Source of the DNA: Enterococcus mundtii
Lineage (GTDB): Bacteria > Bacillota > Bacilli > Lactobacillales > Enterococcaceae
NCBI RefSeq assembly: GCF_002813755.1
Contig: NZ_CP018061.1
Coordinates: 1,850,001-1,914,000 of the forward strand
DNA: 64,000 nucleotides
Reading direction: 5' to 3'
This document shows positions 9,267-17,598 of the stretch, one piece after another (positions within the stretch are counted from its first letter, which is position 1; each line of letters opens with the position of its first letter). Position numbers and translations under genes: made by a program. The notes beneath the pieces were generated by a model. It saw nothing but the letters and a program-made list of their open reading frames with translations, made no database searches and was not told the origin of the DNA.

Positions 9267-9962
9267 ATGAAGCAAGTAGTTGAAGCATTAAGAAAAAATT
9301 TGGATCTAACTCAAAATAAAACATTGAATGCACTTATTTATGAAGCGTTTCGTAAAACGATCATTCTTGGCGATATTCCTGCAAATACACGGATCAATGA
9401 GAAAGTCTTAGCGGAAGAATTGAATATCAGCCGTACACCCATACGTTTAGCAATGAAGCAATTAGTCAATGAAAAATTAGTTGAACACGTGCCTAAGATT
9501 GGTATCGTCGTCAAAGGTATTCGCATAAAAGATGCTTACGAAATCTATGATATCCGTAAATCTTTAGATACCCTTGCCACGATCAAAGCAATGAATCAGA
9601 TGACAAAAGACGACTTCATTGAACTAAAAGAACTGTTGTTACGCGGTGAAAGCTACAATCAAGCAGATCAAACAGAAAAAGTCTTGCAAAATTTTTCAGA
9701 CTTCAATATGTTTATTTACGAGAAAAGCCAAATGCTCCGTTTAAAATCCATTGTCTTAGAGTTACAAGCTTACCTCGTTTATTTTCGCGATATCGCCATT
9801 CGTTCATCCAGACGTAGAGATAAAGCCCTTGAAGAACATTGGCTGATCTATCGCGGGATGCAAACAAAAAACGCAGAACAAATCACCTTGATCACCCACG
9901 AGCATTTAGATCGTTCATTACAATTTATTTTAGCTGAAATGGAGCGTAGAAAAATTGACTGA
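9267..9962 (+). CDS. citO: CitO, GntR-family (FadR/FCD) activator of citrate genes
   Basis: The 231-residue regulator has an N-terminal winged helix (about residues 25-85: YEAFRKTIILGDIPANTRIN, then VLAEELNISRTPIRLAMKQL) and an all-helical FCD-type effector domain. In E. faecalis the homologous CitO binds citrate and activates both citrate promoters. Its place between citH and citG is the same here. A GGGGAG ribosome site precedes the ATG. Its stop overlaps the start of citG by 8 nt, so the two are translationally coupled. Confidence 0.9.
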   Translation: MKQVVEALRKNLDLTQNKTLNALIYEAFRKTIILGDIPANTRINEKVLAEELNISRTPIRLAMKQLVNEKLVEHVPKIGIVVKGIRIKDAYEIYDIRKSLDTLATIKAMNQMTKDDFIELKELLLRGESYNQADQTEKVLQNFSDFNMFIYEKSQMLRLKSIVLELQAYLVYFRDIAIRSSRRRDKALEEHWLIYRGMQTKNAEQITLITHEHLDRSLQFILAEMERRKID

Positions 9963-10851
9963 ACATAAACTGATAGGTACGATCGCAGAAACTGCAACGT
10001 ACGCATTGCGTTATGAAGTAGCGTTGAGTCCAAAACCAGGACTAGTCGATCCTATTTCAAATGGCGCGCATAATGATATGGATTTTCAAACATTTCAAAT
10101 AAGTATCGAAACGTTAACACCGTTTTTCCAAAAATATATCGAAGCAGGTTTTACTCATAAAGGGAACACGAAATCATTATTTGAAAAGCTAAGAAGCATT
10201 GGGTATCAGGCAGAACAAGCAATGCTTGTCGCAACGAATGATATCAATACACATAAAGGAGCGAATTTTTCGTTTGCGGTCATTTTAGGCGCGATCGGTT
10301 GGCACATGCAACAACGTTTTATCCAAAGACTTCCTTTAAGCGTCACACAGACGGAGCAAATTTTAAATCTTACAGGAGAACTGACCCATGATTTGATCAA
10401 AGAGGATTTTCACGGCTTAACACGGAAAACACAGCGAACACATGGGGAAGAGCTTTTTTTGGTGCACGGTATTTCAGGTGTTCGTGGCGAAGCTGCTCAG
10501 TGTTATCCTAGCCTTACTTCTATTCTTCTCCCTTACTTACGTTCAGCAAACTATCATGCGCCAGATGAAGTCTTTCTCCGTGCCTTGGTTTTGTTGATGA
10601 GTGAAATCGAAGACGGGAATCTACTTCACCGCGGCGGTATTCAGGAGTGGCAGAAAGTACAACAAGAAACAAAAAAAATCCATCAAGCAAATCTTCCATG
10701 GAGGCAGCTACTTGATGAATTAACAATCTATGATCAACGATTGACCAAACGCAATCTAAGCCCTGGTGGTGCAGCAGATTTACTTTCATTAGGTATTTTT
10801 TTCGCTCAATTAGAAGGATTACTTTCTTTACCAGAGGGTAAGAAAATATAG
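9955..10851 (+). CDS. citG: CitG, triphosphoribosyl-dephospho-CoA synthase
   Basis: CitG makes the precursor of the citrate lyase prosthetic group from ATP and dephospho-CoA, and CitX then transfers it. The 298-residue protein carries the family block VALSPKPGLVDPISNGAHNDM near the start, NTHKGANFSFAVILGA in the middle (substrate site) and NLSPGGAADLLSLGIFF at the end. The start is TTG, overlapping the citO stop, with GGAG about 13 nt upstream. The 3' end overlaps the convergent response-regulator gene by 46 nt. Confidence 0.93.
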   Translation: MTEHKLIGTIAETATYALRYEVALSPKPGLVDPISNGAHNDMDFQTFQISIETLTPFFQKYIEAGFTHKGNTKSLFEKLRSIGYQAEQAMLVATNDINTHKGANFSFAVILGAIGWHMQQRFIQRLPLSVTQTEQILNLTGELTHDLIKEDFHGLTRKTQRTHGEELFLVHGISGVRGEAAQCYPSLTSILLPYLRSANYHAPDEVFLRALVLLMSEIEDGNLLHRGGIQEWQKVQQETKKIHQANLPWRQLLDELTIYDQRLTKRNLSPGGAADLLSLGIFFAQLEGLLSLPEGKKI

Positions 10852-11534
10852 CCAAGTCCTCTAACCGTTCTGAGGTACTGGACATTTTTTGGATCATCTT
10901 CGATTTTGTTTCGTAAGTGATTGATAAAAACCATAATGGTATTGGCATCCAGCTCACTGTCATTCCAAACACTTTGATAAATTTGTTCCTTTGAAAAAAC
11001 CTGTTCGGGATTTTCTATAAAGAATTGCATCAGCTTGATTTTTTTTGAAGACAACTCAATAGATCTGCCTTTTTTATATAAACGATAAAGCGCTTTGTCA
11101 AAGCAAAAATCACCTATACTGATTTTATTTTTTTTGCACTGGGTCGTTTGTTCTTTAAGCACCTTATGTCTGTCCAAAATAGCGAGAACTTGCGCCTTTA
11201 GCAGTGTCGGATTGAAAGGTTTAGTGATGTAATAATCTGCTCCCATCTCCAAGCCAGTGATAATTTCAATCTCATTTTGTTGTTCGGTAAAAAAAACGAT
11301 GGGAGAAAGACTGTCTTGCTCTCGGATGAGTTGCACAATATGGTAGCCATCTGTTTGATGGGCTAAACGAATATCTAAGAGATATAGATCAAAAGTCACT
11401 CTAGACATGATATCCAGTGTTTTTTCGACGGAATCACTTTGATAGATCAATACACCAGCTGGTTGTAAGGCCTTCCAAATCATTCTTCTAAATGTTAGAT
11501 CTTCATCGATCGCCAATATCTTCTCATTTCTCAT
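10806..11534 (-). CDS. Orphan OmpR/PhoB-type response regulator
   Basis: The 242-residue protein has a receiver domain (residues about 5-120) and a C-terminal winged-helix DNA-binding domain (about 140-235). The receiver has acidic IDED near the N-terminus, the phospho-acceptor Asp in LYLLDIRL and the switch Lys in YITKPFNP. The output domain ends VQYLRTVRGLGYIFL, typical of OmpR-type regulators. AGGAGG lies before the ATG. No histidine kinase is adjacent, so its partner is unknown. Its last 46 nt overlap the convergent citG. The ATG is followed upstream by nearly 600 nt of AT-rich DNA. Confidence 0.9.
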   Translation of the reverse strand: MRNEKILAIDEDLTFRRMIWKALQPAGVLIYQSDSVEKTLDIMSRVTFDLYLLDIRLAHQTDGYHIVQLIREQDSLSPIVFFTEQQNEIEIITGLEMGADYYITKPFNPTLLKAQVLAILDRHKVLKEQTTQCKKNKISIGDFCFDKALYRLYKKGRSIELSSKKIKLMQFFIENPEQVFSKEQIYQSVWNDSELDANTIMVFINHLRNKIEDDPKNVQYLRTVRGLGYIFLPSGKESNPSN

Positions 11535-12115
11535 TTTCTTTCCTCCTGCCTAGAGCATCCATAGGTTAAAAAATACACTATGACCTGCATTTTACTTATT
11601 CAATTAAAAAAGTAATTGATCATAATATCACAATTTATCCTTCAGCTCTATTATACGCACAGAAACGATGATTTCTCGTCTCAAAAAAAAGAAAATACAA
11701 TAAAAAAACATTTTTATTTACTCCATATAGACGTCGCTTCATATAATAATTTGTTTTTACTATTTTTTATGATAGTTAAACCTAGTGAAAATTTTTATAG
11801 AATTTTTTTTACAGCTTTATAGTATGACTAACTATAAATATCTATTATTAAGAAAAGTACAATTTGTCCTCAGAAAAAACTTTGAAAGAAAAATCCTTTA
11901 AAAAAGAAAGATACTTATAATTGTGGATAGAGTATGCAATGGAATATTTTGCTCATTTTTTTAATATGTTTTAATTATGTACACAAAATAATTCTAATAC
12001 AGATTTGAATGTTACTGCTGAAGTCACTTTAATCAAGAGTTTTAAAAAACATAGCATATTATAAGAAAGAACGGTAAAAATGTCCTGAAATACTCATACA
12101 AAAAACTTTTAAAAA
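11535..12115. other. AT-rich gap between response regulator and abi gene
   Basis: This is 581 nt of strongly AT-rich DNA. The only plus-strand open frame, 11616-11822, has no ribosome site and low-complexity composition, and I do not consider it coding. The promoter of the response regulator should lie near 11540-11640. Nothing else is recognisable. The composition matches the neighbouring abi gene and suggests part of an acquired segment. Confidence 0.5.
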
Positions 12116-13129
12116 TTAAATTATATCTCTTAATAGTTCTGAAAAATCGTAATCAAGCCTAACCTTACTCGTTACTCTCGTATATAGATTGGGATTAGCT
12201 AATTTAAAATTATAAAATAGCGCCTTAAGTTCTCTTATGAAGTTGTTCCTAATTGTATGTCTCTTTGATAACATAATGGCTATAGTAACGAATAAAGAAG
12301 AGATATCATTTTTTAATATACCCTTTGTATATAAGCTTCTAATTTCTTTTCTTTCAAGTGCGTATAACTCTAAAAGATGGATTTTGATATTGTGTCTAGA
12401 GCGATGATTAATGATTCTATTACTGTGTGCAGCACGATTCCTGTATTCTTTTATGATTGTAGTTAGATTTACAAAAAATTCCAGATTTTCTTCTATATCA
12501 GTTATGTGGTAAAACGGGTACTGGCTGAAATCATACATCATAGTTTTAACAGTTTGCTCTTTTATTTGTCTATCAGATAGCTTATACCAATACATAAAAG
12601 TATCCATAGATAAACAACCCGCCAATACCCATGGTGGTACATAGCCATACATATTGGAATAATGCTTTATCTGTAAATCTCTTTCCCTATCAATAGTTCG
12701 ATTTAATTTTTCTAATAAAATCTCAATTTCGTATTTTTGTTCCTTTTTTACAAAACTACCTTTTCTATATTTTTTTCGATCAAGGTAATCATGGTTTTTA
12801 TGTCCATAATGTTTGCCAATATGGTATGAAAATATAGCTTTAATAGAATCTTCAATTCTCAATAAGTATTTAAAAATCAATGCTGAAAGTTCTTTATCAA
12901 AATCATATGTATCTCTTAAATCTACAAATAGTACGTATTGATAATCATCTTCCCCATTTTTATCTATAATACTGAAAAAATCTTTATATCCGTTAACTAG
13001 TGAATAATATGAATTATTTTGCAATGCATATATTGCATCTTTCCTTTCTTCATCATTCCTAAACCTAAGTTTTCGAGACTCAAGTTTTTTTATTTGTTCT
13101 TCCAAAGATAAAAAAATTTTTTCTCCCAT
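12116..13129 (-). CDS. Abi_2 (AbiD/AbiF-like) abortive infection protein with HEPN-type motif
   Basis: The 337-residue protein resembles the Abi_2 family of phage-resistance proteins. It has an N-terminal helix with LEEQIKKLESRKLRF, the family stretch YYSLVNGYKDFF, LSALIFKYLLRIEDSIKAIF and VPPWVLAGCLSMDTFMYWY. At about residue 230 it has EYRNRAAHSNRI, whose R-N-R-A-A-H fits the HEPN ribonuclease motif RxxxxH. The likely action is RNA cleavage during phage infection; this is inferred from the family. The gene is much more AT-rich than its flanks. It lies between ssrA and a lone regulator beside an integrase remnant, so it is probably acquired. A TGAAGGG ribosome site is present. Confidence 0.85.
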   Translation of the reverse strand: MGEKIFLSLEEQIKKLESRKLRFRNDEERKDAIYALQNNSYYSLVNGYKDFFSIIDKNGEDDYQYVLFVDLRDTYDFDKELSALIFKYLLRIEDSIKAIFSYHIGKHYGHKNHDYLDRKKYRKGSFVKKEQKYEIEILLEKLNRTIDRERDLQIKHYSNMYGYVPPWVLAGCLSMDTFMYWYKLSDRQIKEQTVKTMMYDFSQYPFYHITDIEENLEFFVNLTTIIKEYRNRAAHSNRIINHRSRHNIKIHLLELYALERKEIRSLYTKGILKNDISSLFVTIAIMLSKRHTIRNNFIRELKALFYNFKLANPNLYTRVTSKVRLDYDFSELLRDII

Positions 13130-13153
13130 ATTATTATCCCTTCAAAATGATAG

Positions 13154-13197
13154 AAAAATAGCCCCAATCCATAAAAAATATGAAATGGGACTATTTT
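13154..13197. promoter_or_regulatory. Inverted repeat in the abi leader
   Basis: AAAAATAGCCCCAAT (13154-13168) is mirrored by ATGGGACTATTTT (13185-13197) with one C/T difference and a one-base bulge. It lies 25 nt upstream of the abi ATG. On either strand it can fold as an imperfect hairpin, so it may be a terminator-attenuator for read-through from ssrA or an operator for abi. The function is not established. Confidence 0.5.
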
Positions 13198-13253
13198 CCT
13201 AGGCATCGCGCCCTTCGTTAAATAAAATATATCATAGCAATTTGATCAAATCA

Positions 13254-13299
<46 letters not shown>

Positions 13300-13382
13300 T
13301 TTTTCATACTAATTTTTTAGCACAAGAATTTTTTCTATTTAGTTGGAATAGTCAATACTTAATACTTAAAATAAAAATCCTG

Positions 13383-13541
13383 ATGTTCTTCATTATCGAA
13401 ATCAGCAAAACATATAAGAACGTCCAATCTCGTTTAGGTCATTCGGATATCCAAACGACTATGAACATCTATACTCATGTTTCACCCGAGAAGCGTGATG
13501 AGACGGCAGTTAATTTCGCCAACTATCTAGCAATGAGCTGA
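13383..13541 (+). pseudogene. C-terminal remnant of a phage/ICE tyrosine integrase
   Basis: The frame ending at 13541 reads KNVQSRLGHSDIQTTMNIYTH and then VSPEKRDETAVNFANYLAMS. This is the canonical end of a tyrosine recombinase, with the second catalytic His in LGHSDIQTT and the nucleophile Tyr in NIYTH. Upstream of KNVQ the similarity breaks down through frameshifts (a residue of LFE-type sequence can be traced in another frame), and no N-terminal or core-binding domain is present. The remnant points toward the 3' end of ssrA, about 100 nt away. That is the expected geometry for an element integrated in tmRNA. The direct repeat ACGTATTCAA occurs just after the stop. Confidence 0.85.
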
Positions 13542-13565
13542 ACGTATTCAAAAACGTATTCAAAA

Positions 13566-13622
13566 CAAAAAAAATGTAGCAAGAACACTGTACAATCGCT
13601 GGTACAACAGTGTTTTTGCTAC
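13566..13622 (-). terminator. Rho-independent terminator of ssrA
   Basis: On the minus strand a 16-bp stem (GTAGCAAAAACACTGT pairing with ACAGTGTTCTTGCTAC, one mismatch) is followed by a run of eight T. It lies 18 nt past the tmRNA 3' end. The plus-strand orientation lacks a good T run. Confidence 0.9.
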
Positions 13623-13640
13623 TTATATGATTTCTCCGAA

Positions 13641-14005
13641 TGGAGACGGCGGGAGTCGAACCCGCGTCCAAACACATCGCCACTTAAAAATCTACGTTCA
13701 TAGTCAACTCATTTAGAGGTTCGCTTTACAGCTTGCCGAGTGACAGGCATTCTGTATCGCTAGTCTGATGTTCTCTTTTTCAACTTACAGACGGAAAGTT
13801 GAAACGTATCCCACTAAAGTTAGGACCCTTACTCGAGCACATGGGCGATGCCGAGAGGATCTACGCTAACTGTTTTTAGGCAGCTAAAGCGTAAGAGTTG
13901 TTTTCGTTTTTAGCAGTTATATTTAACTGTAACGTTTTAGCGTAGACGTAACCTACGAAACGCAATTCAAGCTCGAACTGTGCCTGTCGAATCCGTAACG
14001 TCCCC
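13641..14005 (-). ncRNA. ssrA: tmRNA (ssrA)
   Basis: This RNA rescues stalled ribosomes and tags their products for degradation. The 5' end GGGGACG pairs with the 3' CGTCTCC to form the acceptor stem. The 3' part contains the T-arm GGTTCGACTCCC, and the discriminator A is at 13641; CCA is not encoded. The resume frame encodes the tag (A)KNENNSYALAA followed by TAA, a typical enterococcal tag. The length of 365 nt is normal. A strong terminator follows. Its 3' end is next to an integrase remnant, consistent with use as an attachment site. Confidence 0.97.
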
Positions 14006-14232
14006 TTAATAAAATGGGTTACGGTATTTTCAAGATACTTACATAATATACCACATATGTCGTTTTTTTTCAATATGGTTGATTGCTTTTCAAGTAGATG
14101 CTTCACTTCTTGAGGGAAACAAGAAAGGTCTAAGGGATAAATAGACATTATACTTTTCTTGCTCCCTCTTAAAGTGAACGTTCTTTCTACTTTAGCTGCT
14201 TCGATCGCAAAAGAACGTGTCAGCAAATCGTT

Positions 14233-14520
14233 TTATGCAAGTGTTTTCGCGACATTCAATTCTGTTTCTTTTTCTGCATATTCAGGCATGTTTTTGAACA
14301 ATTGTTGCAACAATGGACTTTGGTTATGTCCTTCGATTGCTTGTTCATCCCGCCAATTTTCAACCATCACAAAGACATTTACTTGTTCCGTTGACTCATA
14401 CAATTGATAACTCAAGCAGCCGTCTTCTTTTCTAGTCGCTTCGATCAATTGTGTCGCTTCTTCTAAAAATTCAGCGCGCTTTGCTTCTTTGATAGTGAAT
14501 TTTGCATTGATGATGATCAT
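14233..14520 (-). CDS. Antibiotic biosynthesis monooxygenase (ABM/YgiN-like) domain protein
   Basis: This 95-residue single-domain protein has the dimeric alpha+beta ABM fold pattern: KFTIKEAKRAEFLEEATQLIEATRKEDGCLSYQLYES, then VFVMVENWRDEQAIEGHNQSPLLQQLF. Such proteins are usually small quinone or aldehyde oxygenases or stress-related dimers, and the substrate cannot be read. AAAAAGGAGA precedes the ATG. It lies 21 nt after a nitroreductase gene in the same direction, so the two and perhaps the upstream MarR gene form a redox-stress operon. Confidence 0.88.
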   Translation of the reverse strand: MIIINAKFTIKEAKRAEFLEEATQLIEATRKEDGCLSYQLYESTEQVNVFVMVENWRDEQAIEGHNQSPLLQQLFKNMPEYAEKETELNVAKTLA

Positions 14521-14541
14521 TCGTCCGTCTCCTTTTTCTTT

Positions 14542-15180
14542 CTATTTGAAAGAAGTGATTTTTTCTGAAGCTAAACGAACAGATTCGTAGCCTTGATCGA
14601 CCGCTTTACCAACTGACAAGATCATTACAGGTACGTAACGTTCTTTGTCCAAATCGAAAGCTTCTGCTAATTGGTCTGCTTCAAATCCGCCGATTGGATT
14701 TGTATCATACCCATGGCTACGTGCAGTTAACATAAATTGCATAGCTGCTAAGCTTGAATCGATTTTCACTACGTCATTCATTTGTTCACGTGTGAAATTT
14801 TTGTAATAAGGAATGATCGCTGCTAGTTGTTCGTCACGAACTTCTGCTGGCATTTTGCCTTCTTCTACAGCTTGACCATAAATTTCTTCTCCGTATTCGT
14901 AGCAATTCATATCACCAAAAATCAAGACCATGGCAGATGAAGTATCATTTTGTTTTGTGTTGAAACGGATCAATGGTTTCAATTTTGCTTTTGCTTCTTC
15001 GCTTTCAACTACTACAAAGCGCCAAGGTTGTAGATTCACAGAAGATGGTGCTGTTGTTGCTTCTTGGATCATTTCCAACATTTCTTCATGAGGGATTTTC
15101 ACATTTTCGTCGTACACACGGATTGATTTTCTGCCAAAGACAATATCAGAGAAATCATTGTTTGCTAGAGTTTTATTCAT
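14542..15180 (-). CDS. Nitroreductase-family FMN oxidoreductase
   Basis: The 212-residue protein fits the FMN-dependent nitroreductase fold. It has an N-terminal RKSIRVYDENVKIP (FMN phosphate binding), ATTAPSSVNLQPWRFVVV (the APSSxNxQPW signature), and a late GFEADQLAEAFDL with VMILSVGKA. The family reduces nitro compounds, quinones or similar electrophiles with NAD(P)H. It lies 31 nt downstream of a MarR regulator and upstream of an ABM protein, an arrangement common for electrophile or quinone stress genes. The ribosome site is weak. Confidence 0.92.
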   Translation of the reverse strand: MNKTLANNDFSDIVFGRKSIRVYDENVKIPHEEMLEMIQEATTAPSSVNLQPWRFVVVESEEAKAKLKPLIRFNTKQNDTSSAMVLIFGDMNCYEYGEEIYGQAVEEGKMPAEVRDEQLAAIIPYYKNFTREQMNDVVKIDSSLAAMQFMLTARSHGYDTNPIGGFEADQLAEAFDLDKERYVPVMILSVGKAVDQGYESVRLASEKITSFK

Positions 15181-15211
15181 TACTTAACCGCTTCTTTCTT
15201 CATTTTGATTT

Positions 15212-15616
15212 TTAGTATAATTTATCTAGTAATTTAGTCAGTTGATCGATTTCTTCATCTGATAGCGAAACACACAGGGAGTCATCTGATTCTTGATGAT
15301 TTTTTTCACACTCGGTCAATTCATTCACTGCTTTATCGGACAAAGAAACGAATACTTCACGATTATTGTTCTCATTTCTTTTTCTGATCACATATCCTTT
15401 TTGTTCTAATATCTTTAGATGACGTGAAATAGCTGCCAAATCGATTTTTAAATCGCTCTGTAACTTATTTTGCAAACATTCCCCATTTTCTTGTAAGAAC
15501 ATCAAGATCTCGTACCTCGTTAAACTAAATCCAGTTTCCTTTTCAAATAAAGCTGTTCCTTCTTGACTGATGATTTTTATCTGATAAAGCAATTGACTTA
15601 ACTTTCTCAGCTCCAT
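15212..15616 (-). CDS. MarR-family transcriptional regulator
   Basis: The 134-residue protein has the MarR winged helix: FSLTRYEILMFLQENGECLQ, KLQSDLKIDLAAISRHLKILEQKGYVIRKRNENNNREVFVSLS, and a C-terminal helix LSDEEIDQLTKLLDKLY for dimerisation. A palindromic operator candidate lies 33 nt upstream, so it probably represses itself and the following nitroreductase and ABM genes. AGGAGG stands before the ATG. No cysteine suited to redox sensing stands out apart from those in ECLQ, EC and LCV. Confidence 0.92.
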   Translation of the reverse strand: MELRKLSQLLYQIKIISQEGTALFEKETGFSLTRYEILMFLQENGECLQNKLQSDLKIDLAAISRHLKILEQKGYVIRKRNENNNREVFVSLSDKAVNELTECEKNHQESDDSLCVSLSDEEIDQLTKLLDKLY

Positions 15617-15648
15617 ACTGTCGCCTCCTACTATCGTTGACTAATCAA

Positions 15649-15666
15649 TTATTGACTTGTCAATAA
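15649..15666. promoter_or_regulatory. Palindromic operator candidate upstream of marR
   Basis: TTATTGACTTGTCAATAA is a perfect palindrome around a TT centre. A second TTGA-N4-TCAA half-dyad sits directly beside it (15638-15649). The position, 33 nt upstream of the marR ATG and probably over its promoter, and the TTGAC/GTCAA half-sites fit a MarR dimer site. Confidence 0.7.
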
Positions 15667-15710
15667 TATAAATCATTTACTTTCTTTTGTAAAGTAAAAA
15701 GAAAAAGAAG

Positions 15711-15741
15711 CAAGTTAAAAGTTATTTTCCCTTTTAACTTG
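15711..15741. terminator. Hairpin in the marR upstream gap
   Basis: CAAGTTAAAAG (15711-15721) and CTTTTAACTTG (15731-15741) form a perfect 11-bp stem with a 9-nt loop. Purine-rich AAGAAG precedes it and CCCCTTCTT follows. It may stop transcription coming from the 87-codon gene on the minus strand; the T run is poor. Confidence 0.5.
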
Positions 15742-15830
15742 CCCCTTCTTCAACTGTCTGTATTCGAGTATTCTATTTCTTGACGATTATGTATGAATGC
15801 TCAATTGCTTCTATTATGTATGCAAATTAA

Positions 15831-15875
15831 AGGAAGTCTGATAATTAACAATAGCTTATTCAAATCAGACTTCCT
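15831..15875 (-). terminator. Terminator after the 87-codon gene
   Basis: AGGAAGTCTGAT (15831-15842) and ATCAGACTTCCT (15864-15875) make a perfect 12-bp stem located 27 nt past the stop at 15902. On the minus strand the stem is followed by TTTAATTTG, a modest T-rich tail. Confidence 0.7.
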
Positions 15876-15901
15876 GATAGGCGATAGTCGTATTCATCAC
15901 T

Positions 15902-16165
15902 TTAAGATACCATTGCTTGTGTGTAAAGCTTGGTTGGTGACTGAAAGACCTGTTCAACGGGACTCAACTCAAAGATATCTGTATATTTTGCGACAACTTT
16001 CCCACATTTCTCTAGAATATCTAAGTGATCTGTACGATCATATTCCTCTACACTCATAATCACACAATTTTCTAATTTTCCGATTACTTCTCCGACTACT
16101 TTATTTTTGATGCCGATTGGATGGCATACATATTTTTGTCCTAAAACGATTGTTTCGCTTGTCAT
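15902..16165 (-). CDS. Conserved-looking 87-residue protein of unknown function
   Basis: The protein reads MTSETIVLGQKYVCHPIGIKN, is soluble, and has a beta-rich N-terminal half (VVGEVIGKLENCVIMSVEEYD) and a helical second half. There is no signal peptide or membrane span. AGAGGAGAATG lies before the ATG and a terminator follows, so it is very likely a real single gene. The N-terminal half resembles small barrel folds that bind ligands or RNA, but no family can be named. Confidence 0.75.
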   Translation of the reverse strand: MTSETIVLGQKYVCHPIGIKNKVVGEVIGKLENCVIMSVEEYDRTDHLDILEKCGKVVAKYTDIFELSPVEQVFQSPTKLYTQAMVS

Positions 16166-16305
16166 AACTCATTCTCCTCTTGTTCTTTAATATTTCATAA
16201 AATGATAATAACATTAAAATTAGATTATGAAAACAAAAATATTCAATAAATTTAAAAAAAGTTGAAAAAAAGTGATCAAACACCTTTTTTCAACTCTTTT
16301 TCACT

Positions 16306-16794
16306 TTATTTCATAACATTTACAGGAAAATCACCTAACAATAACTCAACATATCGTTCCAAAAATTCTTGATCTAAAGCATCGTAGCCCTCGGTCACAC
16401 CACAATCGATATCAAGTACTCCGATCAATTGGCCATCTTTGATCATTGGCACTACGATTTCAGATTGTGCGGCTGAATCACATGAAATATAATTTTCATG
16501 GGTTTTCACATTCGCAACGATCAATGTTTTTTGCTTTTCTGCTGCTTCGCCACACACACCTTTTCCCATTTTGATACGGGTACATGATACTCTACCTTGG
16601 AAAGGACCTAAAATCAATTCTTGTCCATCATATAAATAATAGCCGGCAAAGACTGTTTGAGGTAATGTTTCATTCAATAATGCAGAGGAATTAGCTAAAT
16701 TGGCTAACCAGTTATCTTCTGCTTCTAAAAGTCCTTTTTGTTGGAGTAGCAAAATTTCATAAGCATCTCTTTTTTCTTTTTCTGTCCATAACAT
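16306..16794 (-). CDS. msrC: Free methionine-(R)-sulfoxide reductase (GAF-domain fRMsr)
   Basis: This single GAF-domain enzyme of 162 residues reduces free Met-R-sulfoxide. The three conserved cysteines of fRMsr are present: [23 protein letters not shown] and GVLDIDCG. The acidic residues of the active site are also visible in SEIVVP and LDID. GGAGTGAG precedes the ATG, and a TATAAT lies about 35 nt upstream on the minus strand (complement near 16822-16830), so it is transcribed alone. It is downstream of budA but probably separate. Confidence 0.9.
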   Translation of the reverse strand: MLWTEKEKRDAYEILLLQQKGLLEAEDNWLANLANSSALLNETLPQTVFAGYYLYDGQELILGPFQGRVSCTRIKMGKGVCGEAAEKQKTLIVANVKTHENYISCDSAAQSEIVVPMIKDGQLIGVLDIDCGVTEGYDALDQEFLERYVELLLGDFPVNVMK

Positions 16795-16878
16795 CCAAAC
16801 TCACTCCTTCTATGCCCAAAATTATAGCCTAATTCAAGGAGCAATGCCATGATTTGTTTTTCATTCTTAATGACTAGA

Positions 16879-17586
16879 TCATTCTGCTTGCTCGATTTCA
16901 GCAGCTAGATCTGCATAGTCGATTTCATTTTGGATAAAAGTCGGATCATTTGTCGGAAAATGTTGCATCAAAGATTCCATTTGACTGATTTCTACTGTTC
17001 CTTGCGACACATCAAAATCAAGGATATGCCCTCCAAATGTTTTCTCATCGTCAATAAAATGCAAATGGAAGCCTGCAGCAGCCACCCCTTGAAATAATTC
17101 CGGTGTATAAAACCCAACAATTGTCCCTTGAATATCTGATCGATGGAACTCTGGCTGGGATTCTGAGATCTTCGCTAAGCGTCGGTATGGTTTCTCTTGT
17201 TTCGGCATGATCCGGATATGCATATCTTTAAATAAACCGCTGATCTTGACGGCTAAAAAGAGATTTTTTCCTGCTTCGTCCTTCAGGATTTGTTCTTTTA
17301 ATGCTTCGCTAGATAGCTGTTTGACTGCAAATGAACGATCCGCTGAAAATGCAGTGATTGCCGCATAAGGAGTGGACTCTTCTCCGGACAAATGGATCAA
17401 TGCGCCATCTGATCTACCTTGATAGGCTTCACCGTCTAAAAATATCACTTCGCCGTCTAACCCATGCAATGTTCCAAGACCTAGTGTACCGTACTTTAAG
17501 ACCTCCGCAATGGAAGTAGTACCGTCCATCAGTCCCGCCATTAGCGCACCTAATGTACCATGTTGATATAATACTTTCTCTGTCAT
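16879..17586 (-). CDS. budA: Alpha-acetolactate decarboxylase
   Basis: The enzyme converts alpha-acetolactate to acetoin, relieving pyruvate and acid stress. The 235-residue protein shows the family core: YQHGTLGALMAGLMDGTTSI, GLGTLHGLDGEVIFLDG and, late, GVAAAGFHLHFIDDEKTFGGHI. The His pair in HLHF plus an upstream Glu bind the catalytic Zn. AGGGGA precedes the ATG, 12 nt after the alsS stop, so the two form an operon. The metabolic link is to pyruvate from citrate via the oad-cit cluster. Confidence 0.96.
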   Translation of the reverse strand: MTEKVLYQHGTLGALMAGLMDGTTSIAEVLKYGTLGLGTLHGLDGEVIFLDGEAYQGRSDGALIHLSGEESTPYAAITAFSADRSFAVKQLSSEALKEQILKDEAGKNLFLAVKISGLFKDMHIRIMPKQEKPYRRLAKISESQPEFHRSDIQGTIVGFYTPELFQGVAAAGFHLHFIDDEKTFGGHILDFDVSQGTVEISQMESLMQHFPTNDPTFIQNEIDYADLAAEIEQAE

Positions 17587-17598
17587 CTGAACATCCCC

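Noticed and set aside
11616..11822. 68-codon plus-strand frame in the AT-rich gap
   Set aside because: No ribosome site, low-complexity Phe/Leu/Ile content and no family likeness.
13641..13700. Possible tRNA at the T-arm sequence GGTTCGACTCCC
   Set aside because: It is the tRNA-like 3' end of tmRNA; no anticodon arm is present. No rRNA or tRNA genes were found in the window.
13876..14226. 116-codon minus-strand open frame ending in NENNSYALAA
   Set aside because: It is the tmRNA tag frame extended upstream by chance; the region is the 5' part of ssrA plus its promoter.
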